From the NCBI RefSeq assembly GCF_014642875.1, contig NZ_BMJC01000004.1:850571-914570 (forward strand): a stretch of DNA of 64,000 bases, written 5' to 3'. A program made the position numbers and the translations under genes. Below the pieces are notes generated by a model. That model did no database searches. It worked only from the letters and a program-made list of their open reading frames with translations, and was not told the origin of the DNA. Origin of the DNA: Puia dinghuensis. Its GTDB lineage: Bacteria; Bacteroidota; Bacteroidia; Chitinophagales; Chitinophagaceae. Every line of letters starts with the position of its first letter. Positions within the stretch are counted from its first letter, which is position 1. Of this stretch, positions 1 to 9,034 are shown in pieces.

Positions 1-1101
1 GACGCCATCTACTACGAAACAGAACGCGGCGGGCAGGTGTTCTTTATTTACAACCGCGTACAGGGACTGGCCGAAATGTCCGCTATCATCCAGGGCCTCT
101 GCCCCGATCTCAGCATCGGTTACGCCCATGGACAGATGGAAGGCAACGATCTCGAAGACCGGATCCTGAGCTTCATCGATAAAAAATATGATGTCCTCGT
201 GTGCACCAATATCGTGGAGAGCGGCGTGGACATCCCCAACGTCAATACCATCATCGTCAACAACGCCCATCATTTCGGCCTTAGTGACCTTCACCAGCTT
301 CGCGGCCGCGTCGGCCGTGGCAACAAAAAAGCCTTCTGCTACCTGTTAGCGCCCTCCCTCGCCACCTTGCCCGCGGACTCCCGCAAACGCCTTCAAACGC
401 TCGAACAATTTGCCGACCTGGGCAGCGGCTTCCAGATAGCCATGCGCGACCTGGACATCCGCGGCGCCGGTAACATGCTCGGTGGTGAACAAAGCGGCTT
501 CATGGTCGACATCGGATTCGAAACCTATCAAAAGATTCTCGACGAGGCGATAAAGGAATTGAAGCGTACCGAATTCAGGGAGTTGTTCAAAGAAGAGATC
601 TCCAAACAGGAAGATTATGTCCAGGACTGCACCATCGACACCGATCTGGAGATCCTTATCCCCGACAGCTATGTGGAAAGTATTACGGAGAGACTGACCC
701 TCTACACCCGCCTGGACAATTGCGACAGCGAGGAAGAGCTCCAACAATTCCATGAAGAATTGATCGACCGGTTCGGCCCCGTACCGCCCCAGGTGGAAGA
801 CCTCTTCGATACGGTACGTATCCGCAAACTGGCCGTAAGCCTGGGCTTCGAGAAGCTGATCTTGAAAGAAGATACGATGCGATGCTATTTTATAAACCGG
901 CCCGACTCCCCCTATTTCGAATCCGAGACCTTCCAGCTCATCCTCGAATACCTGCAAAAACATACCAACAAAGCGAAGCTCAAGCAGGCCGGTAAACACT
1001 TCCTGCTGACGGTGGATGACATCCGGACAATGGCCGATCTACTCGCCTTTTTGCAGCGGATGAGCAAATTCGTCCTTGCCCCCCGGGCCCTTATGGGATA
1101 A
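1..1101 (+). CDS. mfd: Transcription-repair coupling factor Mfd, C-terminal part (5' end outside window)
   Basis: The reading frame is open from base 1, so the start lies upstream; about 366 C-terminal residues are present. Mfd is a cytoplasmic DNA translocase that removes RNA polymerase stalled at lesions and recruits the UvrABC excision machinery. Visible are the second helicase lobe with the TNIVESGVDIPNVNTII and QLRGRVGRG blocks (motifs V and VI), then the family-typical segment around DLDIRGAGNMLGGEQSGF. After that comes the C-terminal D7 regulatory domain, recognisable from ERLTLYTRLDNC and IDRFGPVP. The N-terminal UvrB-like, RNA-polymerase-interaction and first helicase domains are missing only because of the window edge. 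RecG has a similar helicase core but lacks the D7 domain, so Mfd is preferred. Confidence 0.95.
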   Translation, partial: DAIYYETERGGQVFFIYNRVQGLAEMSAIIQGLCPDLSIGYAHGQMEGNDLEDRILSFIDKKYDVLVCTNIVESGVDIPNVNTIIVNNAHHFGLSDLHQLRGRVGRGNKKAFCYLLAPSLATLPADSRKRLQTLEQFADLGSGFQIAMRDLDIRGAGNMLGGEQSGFMVDIGFETYQKILDEAIKELKRTEFRELFKEEISKQEDYVQDCTIDTDLEILIPDSYVESITERLTLYTRLDNCDSEEELQQFHEELIDRFGPVPPQVEDLFDTVRIRKLAVSLGFEKLILKEDTMRCYFINRPDSPYFESETFQLILEYLQKHTNKAKLKQAGKHFLLTVDDIRTMADLLAFLQRMSKFVLAPRALMG

Positions 1102-1172
1102 ATGTTTGCCCCTAAGAGACGGCAAAGTCACGAAAAGGGCAGTATATTTATATCATCAAAATTAATACTACC

Positions 1173-1526
1173 ATGCCGGAAGAATACCCCATTTCCACCC
1201 CCACAAGCGATGAAAGGACGCTGGGCATGCTGTCCCATATCCTGGCGATCGTGCCGGGAATAAACATTTTTGGTCCCCTCGTCATCTGGCTGATAAAAAA
1301 GGATGAATCGCAGTTTGTGGCGGAGAATGCAAAAGAGTCCCTCAACTTTCAGCTTACGATCATCATAGGCTGGATCATCGGATTTATTCTCATCGCAGTT
1401 TTAATCGGCATCGTGATCCTGGCTAGCCTGAGCATCGTCAACCTGGTCCTGGTGATCATCGCCACGATAAAGACCGGCGAGAACAAGATCTATCGCTATC
1501 CTTTCAATCTACGGCTGATAAAATAA
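1173..1526 (+). CDS. DUF4870 (Tic20-like) small membrane protein
   Basis: A 117-residue protein. After a short soluble N-terminus come the motifs MLSHILAIVPGINIFGPLVIW and KKDESQFVAENAKESLNFQL, typical of the DUF4870 family. About three hydrophobic helices are visible (roughly residues 20-42, 60-85 and 85-100). The molecular role of DUF4870 proteins is not established. The gene stands alone after mfd, and its 3' end is 5 bp from the 3' end of the convergent acetyltransferase gene. Confidence 0.85.
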   Translation: MPEEYPISTPTSDERTLGMLSHILAIVPGINIFGPLVIWLIKKDESQFVAENAKESLNFQLTIIIGWIIGFILIAVLIGIVILASLSIVNLVLVIIATIKTGENKIYRYPFNLRLIK

Positions 1527-1531
1527 GGGCG

Positions 1532-1960
1532 CTATAAGGCCTTTTCCATTATATAATGTGGAATCGTCACCTCGACGAAGGGCTCCCCCGTAATGCCATA
1601 ACCGAGTTTCTGATAGAACCCGACGGCAGTGTCGCGCGCGTGCATGCAGAGCTTCTTGTAACCGTGATCCCGGGCGACATTCTCGGCAAAGATCATCAGG
1701 GCGCGCCCGATACCCTTCCCCTGCATATTCCTGGGGACGGCCATCTGCCGGAGGCGGACAGTGGCGGCATCCATCCGGGTAAGCATACAACAGCCCAACA
1801 GCTTGTCGTCTTCGAATGCCCCCATGAGAATATCGTCTTTTTCCAGCTCCAGCTCCTCCGCACTAAAGTCCAACCCAAGAGGCTTGCGCAATATTTCATT
1901 ACGCAGATTTACCATCTGCTGATACTCCTTCGTCCCATGATCTATCATCCTAAGCGCCAT
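1532..1960 (-). CDS. GNAT-family N-acetyltransferase
   Basis: A 142-residue single-domain acyltransferase of the Gcn5-related family. The acetyl-CoA-binding motif A is visible as RNMQGKGIGRALM, preceded by the strand RLRQMAV and followed by AVGFYQKLGYGITGEPF, the usual motif B and end of the fold. Length is normal for the family. The substrate cannot be predicted; the nearest subgroup is the ElaA/YjcF-like small GNATs. The gene is convergent with the DUF4870 gene and monocistronic. Confidence 0.88.
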   Translation of the reverse strand: MALRMIDHGTKEYQQMVNLRNEILRKPLGLDFSAEELELEKDDILMGAFEDDKLLGCCMLTRMDAATVRLRQMAVPRNMQGKGIGRALMIFAENVARDHGYKKLCMHARDTAVGFYQKLGYGITGEPFVEVTIPHYIMEKAL

Positions 1961-2157
1961 GCTGTTGTTGTATTTTCACTACCTTCGCCCATCGACGGTC
2001 CGGGCCCCGGTCCGGGGAGGCCGAAGTTATTAATATTTACTAATACCGGGCTGCAAATCTCGCTAAATAGGGGAATTTGGCGTATTTCGGGGGAATAGGC
2101 GCCTCCGCCATGCGTCCCCCATGGTCCGGATTATGTTTAAAATTAAAAATGGGGTTT

Positions 2158-2188
2158 TTGTTCTGTTAGTCGGAAAATAATACTTTTG
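2158..2188 (+). promoter_or_regulatory. Bacteroidota-type promoter of acpP
   Basis: TTG at 2158-2160, a 20-nt spacer, then TACTTTTG at 2181-2188, an exact fit to the TTG-N19/20-TAnnTTTG consensus of the Bacteroidota primary sigma factor. It predicts a transcript start near 2195 and a short leader before the ATG at 2218. Confidence 0.75.
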
Positions 2189-2217
2189 CATCCGTATAAC
2201 TAAAAAATCAAGAAATC

Positions 2218-2454
2218 ATGTCAGACATCGCTACAAGGGTTAAGAAGATTATCGTCGATAAGCTCGGAGTTGAAGAAGCTGAGGTTACTAATGAAGCTTC
2301 CTTCACCAATGATCTGGGTGCAGACTCTCTGGACACCGTCGAATTGATAATGGAATTCGAGAAAGAGTTTAACATCTCTATCCCGGACGAACAGGCCGAG
2401 ACGATCACTACTGTCGGGCAGGCCATCGCTTACCTGGAAGAGCACGCAAAATAA
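2218..2454 (+). CDS. acpP: Acyl carrier protein (fatty-acid synthesis)
   Basis: A 78-residue acidic protein carrying the growing acyl chain of type II fatty-acid synthesis on a phosphopantetheine arm. The attachment site is Ser37 in [11 protein letters not shown], the canonical DSL motif. It is followed by fabF, the classical acpP-fabF pair. A consensus promoter lies just upstream. This is the housekeeping carrier; a second, diverged carrier at 54043 belongs to the secondary-metabolite operon. Confidence 0.97.
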   Translation: MSDIATRVKKIIVDKLGVEEAEVTNEASFTNDLGADSLDTVELIMEFEKEFNISIPDEQAETITTVGQAIAYLEEHAK

Positions 2455-2505
2455 GCATTGGCTGCAATACGTTGTTCTGGGTTTCACCGCCAATAAACTC
2501 GTTTG

Positions 2506-2547
2506 ATCCGCCTTTTCAAGCATTTCGGCTTAGAAGGCGGATTTTAT
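2506..2547 (+). terminator. Hairpin plus short U-run between acpP and fabF (attenuator candidate)
   Basis: A 9-bp perfect stem (2506-2514 with 2534-2542) with a 19-nt loop is followed by TTTAT. It lies in the 132-bp gap between acpP and fabF and could partly end acpP transcripts, giving more ACP than FabF message. Confidence 0.5.
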
Positions 2548-2586
2548 CCTTAGACTAAAGCACAAAAATCCTGGGAAAAGTCCACT

Positions 2587-3840
2587 ATGCAATTGAAAAG
2601 AGTTGTTGTAACGGGCATTGGTGCCCTCACACCACTAGGTAACAATACACAAGATTACTGGAAGGGATTGCTAAATGGCGTTTCCGGTGCTGATGCTATC
2701 ACCCTATTCGATGCATCCAAATTCAAGACCCGCTTTGCTTGCGAACTGAAAGGCTTCGACCCCCTGCAATACCTCGAGAAAAAAGAGGCCCGCAAGGTCG
2801 ACCGCTATACACAGCTTGCACTGGCGGCAAGCGATGAGGCGGTAGCTGACGCCCGCATCGACAAGGAGAATATGAATCCCGACCGCATCGGCGTCGTCTT
2901 CGCCAGCGGCATCGGGGGGCTGATCACTTTCCAGGAAGAAGTGGTCAACTTTGCCAAGGGAGACGGGACTCCCCGCTTCAACCCGTTCTTTATCCCGAAA
3001 ATGATATTGGACATCGCGGCAGGCCATATTTCTATGCGCCATGGCTTCCGCGGACCCAACTTCGCCGTGACAAGCGCCTGCGCGTCTTCCACCAATGCCG
3101 TCATGGAAGCCTTTAACCTCATTCGGCTGGGGATGGCCGACATCCTCATCAGCGGCGGCTCGGAGGCTGTGATCAGCGAGGCCGGGGTAGGCGGTTTCAA
3201 CGCGATGAAAGCGCTGAGCGAGCGGAATGACGACCCCGCAACAGCCAGCCGGCCCTATGACAAAGACCGGGAAGGATTTGTAATGGGAGAAGGGGCCGGA
3301 GTGTTGGTGCTAGAAGAGCTTGAACACGCCAAAGCCCGCGGTGCTCACATCTATTGTGAAATTGCTGGTTGTGGCGCCACCGCCGATGCCTATCATATAA
3401 CCGCACCGCATCCCGAAGGGCTGGGTGCAAAAAATGTCATGCTGGCGGCCCTGCGCGACGCGCAAATGGCCCCGGCGGATATCGATTATATCAATACTCA
3501 CGGTACGTCTACCCCCCTGGGGGACATCGCCGAGGTTAAAGCCATCATACATGTGTTTGGCGACCGGGCCTTCGATGTCAATATCAGCAGTACCAAGTCG
3601 ATGACCGGACACTGCCTCGGCGCCGCCGGGGTGATAGAAGCCATCGCCTGCATTCAGAGTGTCGTGCACGACCAGATTCCACCGACGATCAACCACTTTA
3701 CCGATGACCCGGAACTCGATCCCCGGCTTAACTTCACTTTCGGGAAACCACAACAGAAAAAGGTGCGGGCTGCCCTTAGCAACACGTTCGGTTTTGGCGG
3801 CCATAACGCTTGCGTCGTCGTTAAAAAGTACGAGGCTTAA
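2587..3840 (+). CDS. fabF: Beta-ketoacyl-ACP synthase II
   Basis: A 417-residue condensing enzyme that joins malonyl-ACP to acyl-ACP in fatty-acid elongation. The catalytic triad is visible: Cys165 in VTSACASSTNA, His305 in NTHGTSTPLGD and His342 in SMTGHCLGAAG, with the glycine-rich C-terminus NTFGFGGHNA. Length is standard. It is probably co-transcribed with acpP. A 9-bp hairpin without a U-run (3839-3860) overlaps the stop codon. Confidence 0.97.
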   Translation: MQLKRVVVTGIGALTPLGNNTQDYWKGLLNGVSGADAITLFDASKFKTRFACELKGFDPLQYLEKKEARKVDRYTQLALAASDEAVADARIDKENMNPDRIGVVFASGIGGLITFQEEVVNFAKGDGTPRFNPFFIPKMILDIAAGHISMRHGFRGPNFAVTSACASSTNAVMEAFNLIRLGMADILISGGSEAVISEAGVGGFNAMKALSERNDDPATASRPYDKDREGFVMGEGAGVLVLEELEHAKARGAHIYCEIAGCGATADAYHITAPHPEGLGAKNVMLAALRDAQMAPADIDYINTHGTSTPLGDIAEVKAIIHVFGDRAFDVNISSTKSMTGHCLGAAGVIEAIACIQSVVHDQIPPTINHFTDDPELDPRLNFTFGKPQQKKVRAALSNTFGFGGHNACVVVKKYEA

Positions 3841-3936
3841 TCTTTGAATACTCAAAGATTGTCAACGTGTTGCCCTATCGGACCAAGGGTAGCACAAATA
3901 ATTTTTTATTGGGCGAAAAAATTGTAGCTTGTTATA

Positions 3937-4677
3937 GTGGGAATTCTCGACCGTATCATAAAGGGCGACGCTACCGTCGCTTCGTTCAAAAGGCAGCTTC
4001 GAAATGTGCTCGGGTTCACCCCGGGCAAGGCAGTCCTTTATAGAACAGCCCTCACCCACCGGAGTGTAAAGGACGGCGCCGACGAAAACAACGAACGGCT
4101 GGAATATCTCGGCGACGCCATCCTCAGCGCCATCATCGCGGATTTCCTTTTTAAAAAATACCCGTATAAAGAAGAAGGTTTTTTGACGGAAATGCGCAGT
4201 AAGATGGTCAACCGCAATCAGCTCAACGAGATTGCCATCAAGATGGGGCTCAAGAAAATAAGCAATTATAATAAGTTCGACAGCAGCCTGAAGATGAGCC
4301 AGATCTTCGGCAACACCCTGGAAGCCATCGTAGGGGCCATCTACCTCGACAAAGGATTCCTGAAGACCCGGCAATGGGTGGTTGAACGCGTTATACAACC
4401 CTACCTCTTCCTCGACGATCTGGAGAATCTCGAGATCAACCACAAGAACAAACTCTATGGTTGGGCGAATAAGAACGGGAAGAATCTTGAGTTCGAGACC
4501 CTGGACGAGCGGGTGGAAGGCGGTCGCAGACTCTTCACCGTTGGCGCCGTGGTCGATGGGGAACTACTCTCCCAGGGAAAGGCCTACAATAAAAAGGATG
4601 CCAGTCAGATAGCTGCCCAGTTAGCGCTCGATAAACTGGGCCTCAGCAAGTTAGATACCGGCGACGACGCTGCCTAA
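3937..4677 (+). CDS. rnc: Ribonuclease III
   Basis: A 246-residue double-strand-specific endoribonuclease that processes rRNA precursors and structured mRNAs. The RNase III signature NERLEYLGDAIL is present, with the second acidic cluster at GNTLEAIVGAIYLDKG. A C-terminal double-stranded RNA-binding domain starts near residue 170 and ends with KKDASQIAAQLALDKL. The start is GTG at 3937, the first start codon after an in-frame stop at 3925. The fabF-rnc order is common in many bacteria. Confidence 0.95.
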   Translation: MGILDRIIKGDATVASFKRQLRNVLGFTPGKAVLYRTALTHRSVKDGADENNERLEYLGDAILSAIIADFLFKKYPYKEEGFLTEMRSKMVNRNQLNEIAIKMGLKKISNYNKFDSSLKMSQIFGNTLEAIVGAIYLDKGFLKTRQWVVERVIQPYLFLDDLENLEINHKNKLYGWANKNGKNLEFETLDERVEGGRRLFTVGAVVDGELLSQGKAYNKKDASQIAAQLALDKLGLSKLDTGDDAA

Positions 4678-4730
4678 GCGAACTTCGGCCGTTAGGTCCG
4701 CTTCTCCTGAAAATTTTTCGCACATTTTGC

Positions 4731-4761
4731 TTGCACGGTCCTGGATTTTGTTCTACTTTTA
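4731..4761 (+). promoter_or_regulatory. Candidate promoter for the T9SS protein gene at 4969
   Basis: TTG at 4731-4733, a 20-nt spacer, then TACTTTTA at 4754-4761, one mismatch from TAnnTTTG. It predicts a leader of about 200 nt; nothing else was recognised in the 4678-4968 gap. Confidence 0.5.
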
Positions 4762-4968
4762 GCTCCACTTACCTACTTTCCACAAAAGATACACGCAATT
4801 CCTAAACGCGTAGTACCCAATCATCCTCCGCCATTTAAAGACCACGATTTCGCGACCCTGCGATAGCATTTAATCCATTATTTACTATGGGAGAGAAATC
4901 CACTATTGACTATGGTTTACCTCGTGCGTATCAACCACATTCAATTAATTACTTAACCACTAGTGAAA

Positions 4969-6084
4969 ATGAAAAAGATCTACACTCTTATCTGTGCCGT
5001 TATTCTTTTCTGTCTCTCTTCCCAAGCCCAATATACCGGTGGCACCTATACGGCGGTGATGGCCGGCGCTTGGCATAACAACGCACCTACTCCCATCTGG
5101 TCTGGAGCGGAACCCCCACAGCTTTGTAACAACTGCCTTGTACAACTGAATGCACCGAGCGGTTCGGTCATAACGTTGAATGCCCAGATCTCCTTCACCG
5201 GCGGCTCTAATCTGGTGATCGCCCCCGGCGTTACCCTCCAGATCAACAACTCCGGCGCAACCAATTCTTTCACGGGTGCGTATGACATCTTCCTGACCAA
5301 CCAGCTGAACAACTTTATCAACTTTGGCCAGGGGGCAGTCCTCAATGCGGCGAATGCCGGTCCTTATGACGGCGTCCTCACCTCTTTCGAGAACAGCCCT
5401 ACGGATTTTACGCTGACAAAAGCATTCGGGATAGCTCCCCTGGTATTTGACAATAATACGGTCATCACCCAGGGCAACGGCGCCGCTTTTGGAACTACCT
5501 TCTCCGGCCCCGGGTCGCTCTCCGGCTTCGGCAGCCTGCCCATCATCCTGGCTTCTTTCACTGCGACGCTGAATGACGGCTCTGTCGATCTGGCCTGGCA
5601 GACCTCCCTCGAAGAGAATTCCGATCACATCGCCATCGAGTCCAGCGCAGACGCCGGCTCCCACTGGCGCACCATCGGGACTGTAACCGCACAAGGAACC
5701 TCTCACACCCCGACGAATTATACCTTCACCGACACCAAACCCGCACCCGGAACCGACGAATACCGCTTGAAGATGGTGGATAAGGATGGTAAGTTCACCT
5801 ATTCGCCCGTCAGGACGGTACGCCTCCTTGTTGGTGCAGCCCGCGTGTTCCCCAACCCCGCACAGAACTATGTCAACGTAACCCTCGCAGGCAGCGCGAC
5901 CGAGACCCTGGTAGTTCGCCTCTTCAACCAGACCGGCCAGCTGTTGCAGGAAAGAAGCGTTGTCAATGGCGGTGGAACAACAGTAGCCCTCTCGGTGAGC
6001 GGCTATCCGCAGGGCAACTATCTCATCGAAGTCACCAGTGCAGATGGGTCCAAACAAGCGTCGAAACTATTGATCTCCAAGTAG
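4969..6084 (+). CDS. Secreted protein with T9SS type A sorting domain
   Basis: About 371 residues. A signal peptide (MKKIYTLICAVILFCLSSQAQ) starts at the ATG at 4969; a GTG at 4963 in the same frame would add two residues. Residues 25-180 are Thr/Asn/Gly-rich with hydrophobic alternation suggesting a beta-helix or beta-sandwich, and I do not recognise the family. From about residue 185 comes a module starting LPIILASFTATL, of a type often seen just before sorting domains in Bacteroidota. The C-terminus (VFPNPAQNYVNV ... KQASKLLISK) is a type A sorting domain, so surface delivery by T9SS with cleavage of the tail is expected. It is the first of three such genes in tandem. Confidence 0.85.
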   Translation: MKKIYTLICAVILFCLSSQAQYTGGTYTAVMAGAWHNNAPTPIWSGAEPPQLCNNCLVQLNAPSGSVITLNAQISFTGGSNLVIAPGVTLQINNSGATNSFTGAYDIFLTNQLNNFINFGQGAVLNAANAGPYDGVLTSFENSPTDFTLTKAFGIAPLVFDNNTVITQGNGAAFGTTFSGPGSLSGFGSLPIILASFTATLNDGSVDLAWQTSLEENSDHIAIESSADAGSHWRTIGTVTAQGTSHTPTNYTFTDTKPAPGTDEYRLKMVDKDGKFTYSPVRTVRLLVGAARVFPNPAQNYVNVTLAGSATETLVVRLFNQTGQLLQERSVVNGGGTTVALSVSGYPQGNYLIEVTSADGSKQASKLLISK

Positions 6085-6114
6085 TAACCTACACTCTTAT
6101 AACAATATAACGCA

Positions 6115-6148
6115 AAAGCCGCCTTCCACAGGAAGGCGGCTTTGTTTT
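6115..6148 (+). terminator. Rho-independent terminator after the first T9SS gene
   Basis: A 13-bp perfect stem (6115-6127 with 6131-6143), 3-nt loop, followed by TTTGTTTT. Confidence 0.85.
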
Positions 6149-6244
6149 GGGGGAAACCATTAAATGTTGTAGTCCGCAGCAGGGTAGGCAAAATAAATAA
6201 TGTGTATTCGGAGTTATTGAAGGGAAATCCAATATCCACGCCCC

Positions 6245-7426
6245 ATGAACCGGTATGTTCTCTCCTTATGGAAAAAACTAACCCTTAGCCTGTGCACAGG
6301 AATGATCTTCCATGGCATGTGCTTCGCCCAAAACAACACCGACACGGCGACCCAAATGTTTGATACCGCTTTGAACAACAACGGGTTTGCCATGTACAAC
6401 CTCAGTTTCCCGAAATTTAACCCCGACTCGGGCGTGCTCGTTTCCGTCAAGATATCCACCAGCGTCTCGGCTAATTATGGGTTCACGCTGACCAATGTCA
6501 ATTCCTCGGCCGCTACCTACCAGCTGAGCATCGGCCAGGAAGACCAGATCAGCGGCTCCTATGGCGTCCCCTATATGAACCTGACCCCCCAAAACGTCGG
6601 GACTTATAACCTGACGCCGGGGCAATCGCAGGTCACTCCACCCTTTGTTTTTCTTTCCAATCATGTTTCGAGCGACAGCATCACGAATAATGTGACGCCA
6701 TTTATGGGCAACGGAAGTGTGCACATCAACTACATGTCCTTCACCTATACCAATCTCATCGCCTACAACAATGCCTCTTATTACTATGGAAATACGGTGA
6801 ATACCTCGGCGGTTTTTTCCATTCAATATCTATTTAAGCGGAACCCGGGAACATTAGCGGCTAACCTTACCCGTTGGTCTGCCCGGCTCTCCGCGCCGCT
6901 CACGGTACAGCTTGACTGGTCTGCTGTGAACGAGACGGCCGTACGGGAATATGATATCCAGCGCAGCAGCGATGGGCGCAATTTTACAACAATAGCAACG
7001 CTGCCGGCCACAACAAACGGCGCCATAGCCAATGGCGGCGCAGCCGACTACAGCTATATCGACCATCTGCCTGACGGCACAATCGGCAACCTGTACTACC
7101 GGCTGCAGATGCACGACCAGGGGAAGACTTCTTATAGCCAGGTGCGCGAATTAAACATCGCCGCTTCAGAACAGGGCCTGCACATCTACCCCAATCCCGC
7201 AACAGACTACATCAACATCGCCACCGGTGGCGCCAACAGCGACTGGCAGGTGGATATCATATCCGCCAGCGGAGCCCTGGTGCAACGCGGTAGCTTCCTG
7301 CAGGCCAGCACGCTCCATGTGCCTTTTTCAACCCGGTTGGCCGCCGGCACTTATTTTCTCCGGTTGACGGACCTCCATGGGCAGACGACCCGGACATTGT
7401 CTTTTGTCGTCAGGGGCGGCAATTAA
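6245..7426 (+). CDS. Secreted T9SS protein, paralog of the next gene (choice-of-anchor-like domain)
   Basis: A 393-residue secreted protein with an N-terminal hydrophobic signal ending near CFAQN. Residues 30-200 form a beta-rich domain with the phrase SAATYQLSIG inside a strand-turn-strand pattern that resembles choice-of-anchor E domains; that assignment is tentative. An FN3-like module follows (LDWSAVNETAVREYDIQRSSDG), then a C-terminal sorting domain (IYPNPATDYINIATGG ... GTYFLRLTD). Layout and several phrases are shared with the protein encoded at 7555, so the two are diverged tandem duplicates. The target or ligand is unknown; a surface adhesin or matrix protein is plausible. Confidence 0.8.
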   Translation: MNRYVLSLWKKLTLSLCTGMIFHGMCFAQNNTDTATQMFDTALNNNGFAMYNLSFPKFNPDSGVLVSVKISTSVSANYGFTLTNVNSSAATYQLSIGQEDQISGSYGVPYMNLTPQNVGTYNLTPGQSQVTPPFVFLSNHVSSDSITNNVTPFMGNGSVHINYMSFTYTNLIAYNNASYYYGNTVNTSAVFSIQYLFKRNPGTLAANLTRWSARLSAPLTVQLDWSAVNETAVREYDIQRSSDGRNFTTIATLPATTNGAIANGGAADYSYIDHLPDGTIGNLYYRLQMHDQGKTSYSQVRELNIAASEQGLHIYPNPATDYINIATGGANSDWQVDIISASGALVQRGSFLQASTLHVPFSTRLAAGTYFLRLTDLHGQTTRTLSFVVRGGN

Positions 7427-7554
7427 ATGATTATAGGACTTTTACGACGAACGTCGTTTTTTTTCGACGAATGCATCGTAGGATTGCCATGTCTGGTGTA
7501 ATAATTTTACTAAGCCGGCAGTTATATTAGGAACCCTAAAGAAATGTGTTCCCT

Positions 7555-8766
7555 ATGAGACTGTGCAGAATCCAACTATCCGGGGTCACCGTAGCCCTGT
7601 GGATAGTACTGATCTCGGGTGTGTCAACATTGGTACCTTGCTACCTTCCGGCCCAAGGCTGTACGGGCACGCTGGCCTCGACAACCTATGATACGGTGTT
7701 CACCAGCAACAACGGCAATACGAGCTTCAACTACAGCGTTCCGAAATTTCCCGTCAATTCCCTTACATTATATGCAGTTACCATCCGCTCGATAGTGACG
7801 GTCAACTCAGGCATGACCCTGACAAATATCTATTCCAGTTCGGAGAATGCCAGCGCCCAGTGGTACCGCACCGATGATATCAATAGCACCCCGTCAGGAG
7901 ATTTCAATAACTCCGTCCTTTCCACCAAATTCATCGCCAACGGCCTTGCCGCGGGGGCATCGAAGACCTTTACGCCAGCGAATGTCATCCATAACAATTC
8001 CATTATCGTCGACTCCGTCTACACCGGTGACGGATCGTTTCTTCCATCGAATTATTCGGGTTCAGGGAAGATCAGCTTTACCTACACCGCCAGCAGTGAC
8101 TTGTTGCTTGTTCCCAGTACGTCGACGGTGGATACATCGGCCAGCAGCTTTGCCGATCAGATGCATTTCAGTGTCACTTATTACTATTGCAATCCCGGGG
8201 TGTTGGCGACCGACCTCCTTTCCTTCACCGCGGTGAAGCAGGATAACGGCACCGTGCTGCTTGGCTGGAGCACGGCCAATGAACACGCCGGCAGGCGATA
8301 CGACATCGAGGTGAGCACCGATGGTACCAGCTTTTCCGGCTACACAGCCGTCGCCTCCGACCCGGTGAACACCAGCGAAAGTTATTCCTACGCCTATCCG
8401 ATCGAACCAGCGGCCAGGGGAAAATTGTATTTCCGGCTGCGCATCATCGATCAGCTGGGGCCAGATCATTATTCCATCGTCCGCATCATCGATCTCGACA
8501 AAGCATCTCCGGCAGGAAATAGATTTTACATCTATCCCAATCCGCCCACTGACCATATAGAACTCAACATCCCCGGGAATAACCCGCAACCCTGGCAGGT
8601 AGACATCCTCGCCGCGGATGGCAGCCTGGTGCAGCGCACGATGGTGAATGGGACGAATGCGTTGCACGTCGGCTTCGGGCGGAGTCTTTCCGGCGGCGCC
8701 TATTTTGTGCGGGCGGTGAATCCGGCAACAGGCGAGCAATATACAGGGTCGTTTGTGATCCGGTGA
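7555..8766 (+). CDS. Secreted T9SS protein, paralog of the previous gene
   Basis: About 403 residues from the ATG at 7555; a GTG at 7546 would add three. A signal sequence reaches residue ~33. The beta-rich domain at ~35-215 shares the GMTLTNIYSS-type strand and general layout with its upstream neighbour. An FN3-like module (VLLGWSTANEHAGRRYDIE) and a type A sorting domain (IYPNPPTDHIELNIPG ... GAYFVRAVN) follow. Surface exposure through T9SS is expected. It lies 128 bp after its paralog with no clear terminator between, so co-transcription is possible. Confidence 0.8.
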   Translation: MRLCRIQLSGVTVALWIVLISGVSTLVPCYLPAQGCTGTLASTTYDTVFTSNNGNTSFNYSVPKFPVNSLTLYAVTIRSIVTVNSGMTLTNIYSSSENASAQWYRTDDINSTPSGDFNNSVLSTKFIANGLAAGASKTFTPANVIHNNSIIVDSVYTGDGSFLPSNYSGSGKISFTYTASSDLLLVPSTSTVDTSASSFADQMHFSVTYYYCNPGVLATDLLSFTAVKQDNGTVLLGWSTANEHAGRRYDIEVSTDGTSFSGYTAVASDPVNTSESYSYAYPIEPAARGKLYFRLRIIDQLGPDHYSIVRIIDLDKASPAGNRFYIYPNPPTDHIELNIPGNNPQPWQVDILAADGSLVQRTMVNGTNALHVGFGRSLSGGAYFVRAVNPATGEQYTGSFVIR

Positions 8767-8793
8767 CTGGCCGACGGTGGCGCCGAACGCGAA

Positions 8794-8833
8794 TAAAAAA
8801 CCGCCGCTCCGGGCCTGTCTCCGGATGCGGCGG
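8794..8833 (-). terminator. Minus-strand terminator for the small secreted-peptide gene
   Basis: Stem CCGCCGC (8801-8807) with GCGGCGG (8827-8833), extended by CCGG/CCGG. On the minus strand it is followed by a run of six T (8795-8800). It supports real minus-strand transcription of the gene at 8867. Confidence 0.75.
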
Positions 8834-8866
8834 TACATGACGCATCTTCTTCAACATTTTCACAAC

Positions 8867-9034
8867 CTACAAACAGCGATAATTGTCCCCGCCTTCGGGG
8901 AATGTTCTGTCTGCGAGGGGTTTTTGGGTCGCCAAAGCCCTTTGAGGTGAGCCAGGAGTTGCTGACGCCCGGACAAAGGCGGATTTGACGCATAGCAACA
9001 GGAGCAGAAAGCAGATGGCGAGGCATTTTTTCAT
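8867..9034 (-). CDS. Small secreted peptide, hypothetical (55 aa)
   Basis: A 55-residue ORF starting MKKCLAICFLLLLLCVKSAF, a clear signal peptide, followed by a hydrophilic ~30-residue tail ending GGDNYRCL. The frame continues upstream to 9073, but the Lys-Lys-plus-hydrophobic start at 9034 is the natural one. It has its own minus-strand terminator 34 bp after the stop. I do not recognise a family. The cysteine three residues from the end is unusual. Confidence 0.5.
   Translation of the reverse strand: MKKCLAICFLLLLLCVKSAFVRASATPGSPQRALATQKPLADRTFPEGGDNYRCL

Noticed and set aside
1556..2098. A 180-codon plus-strand ORF over the acetyltransferase
   Set aside because: The minus strand shows the acetyl-CoA motif GKGIGRALM; the plus translation has no features.
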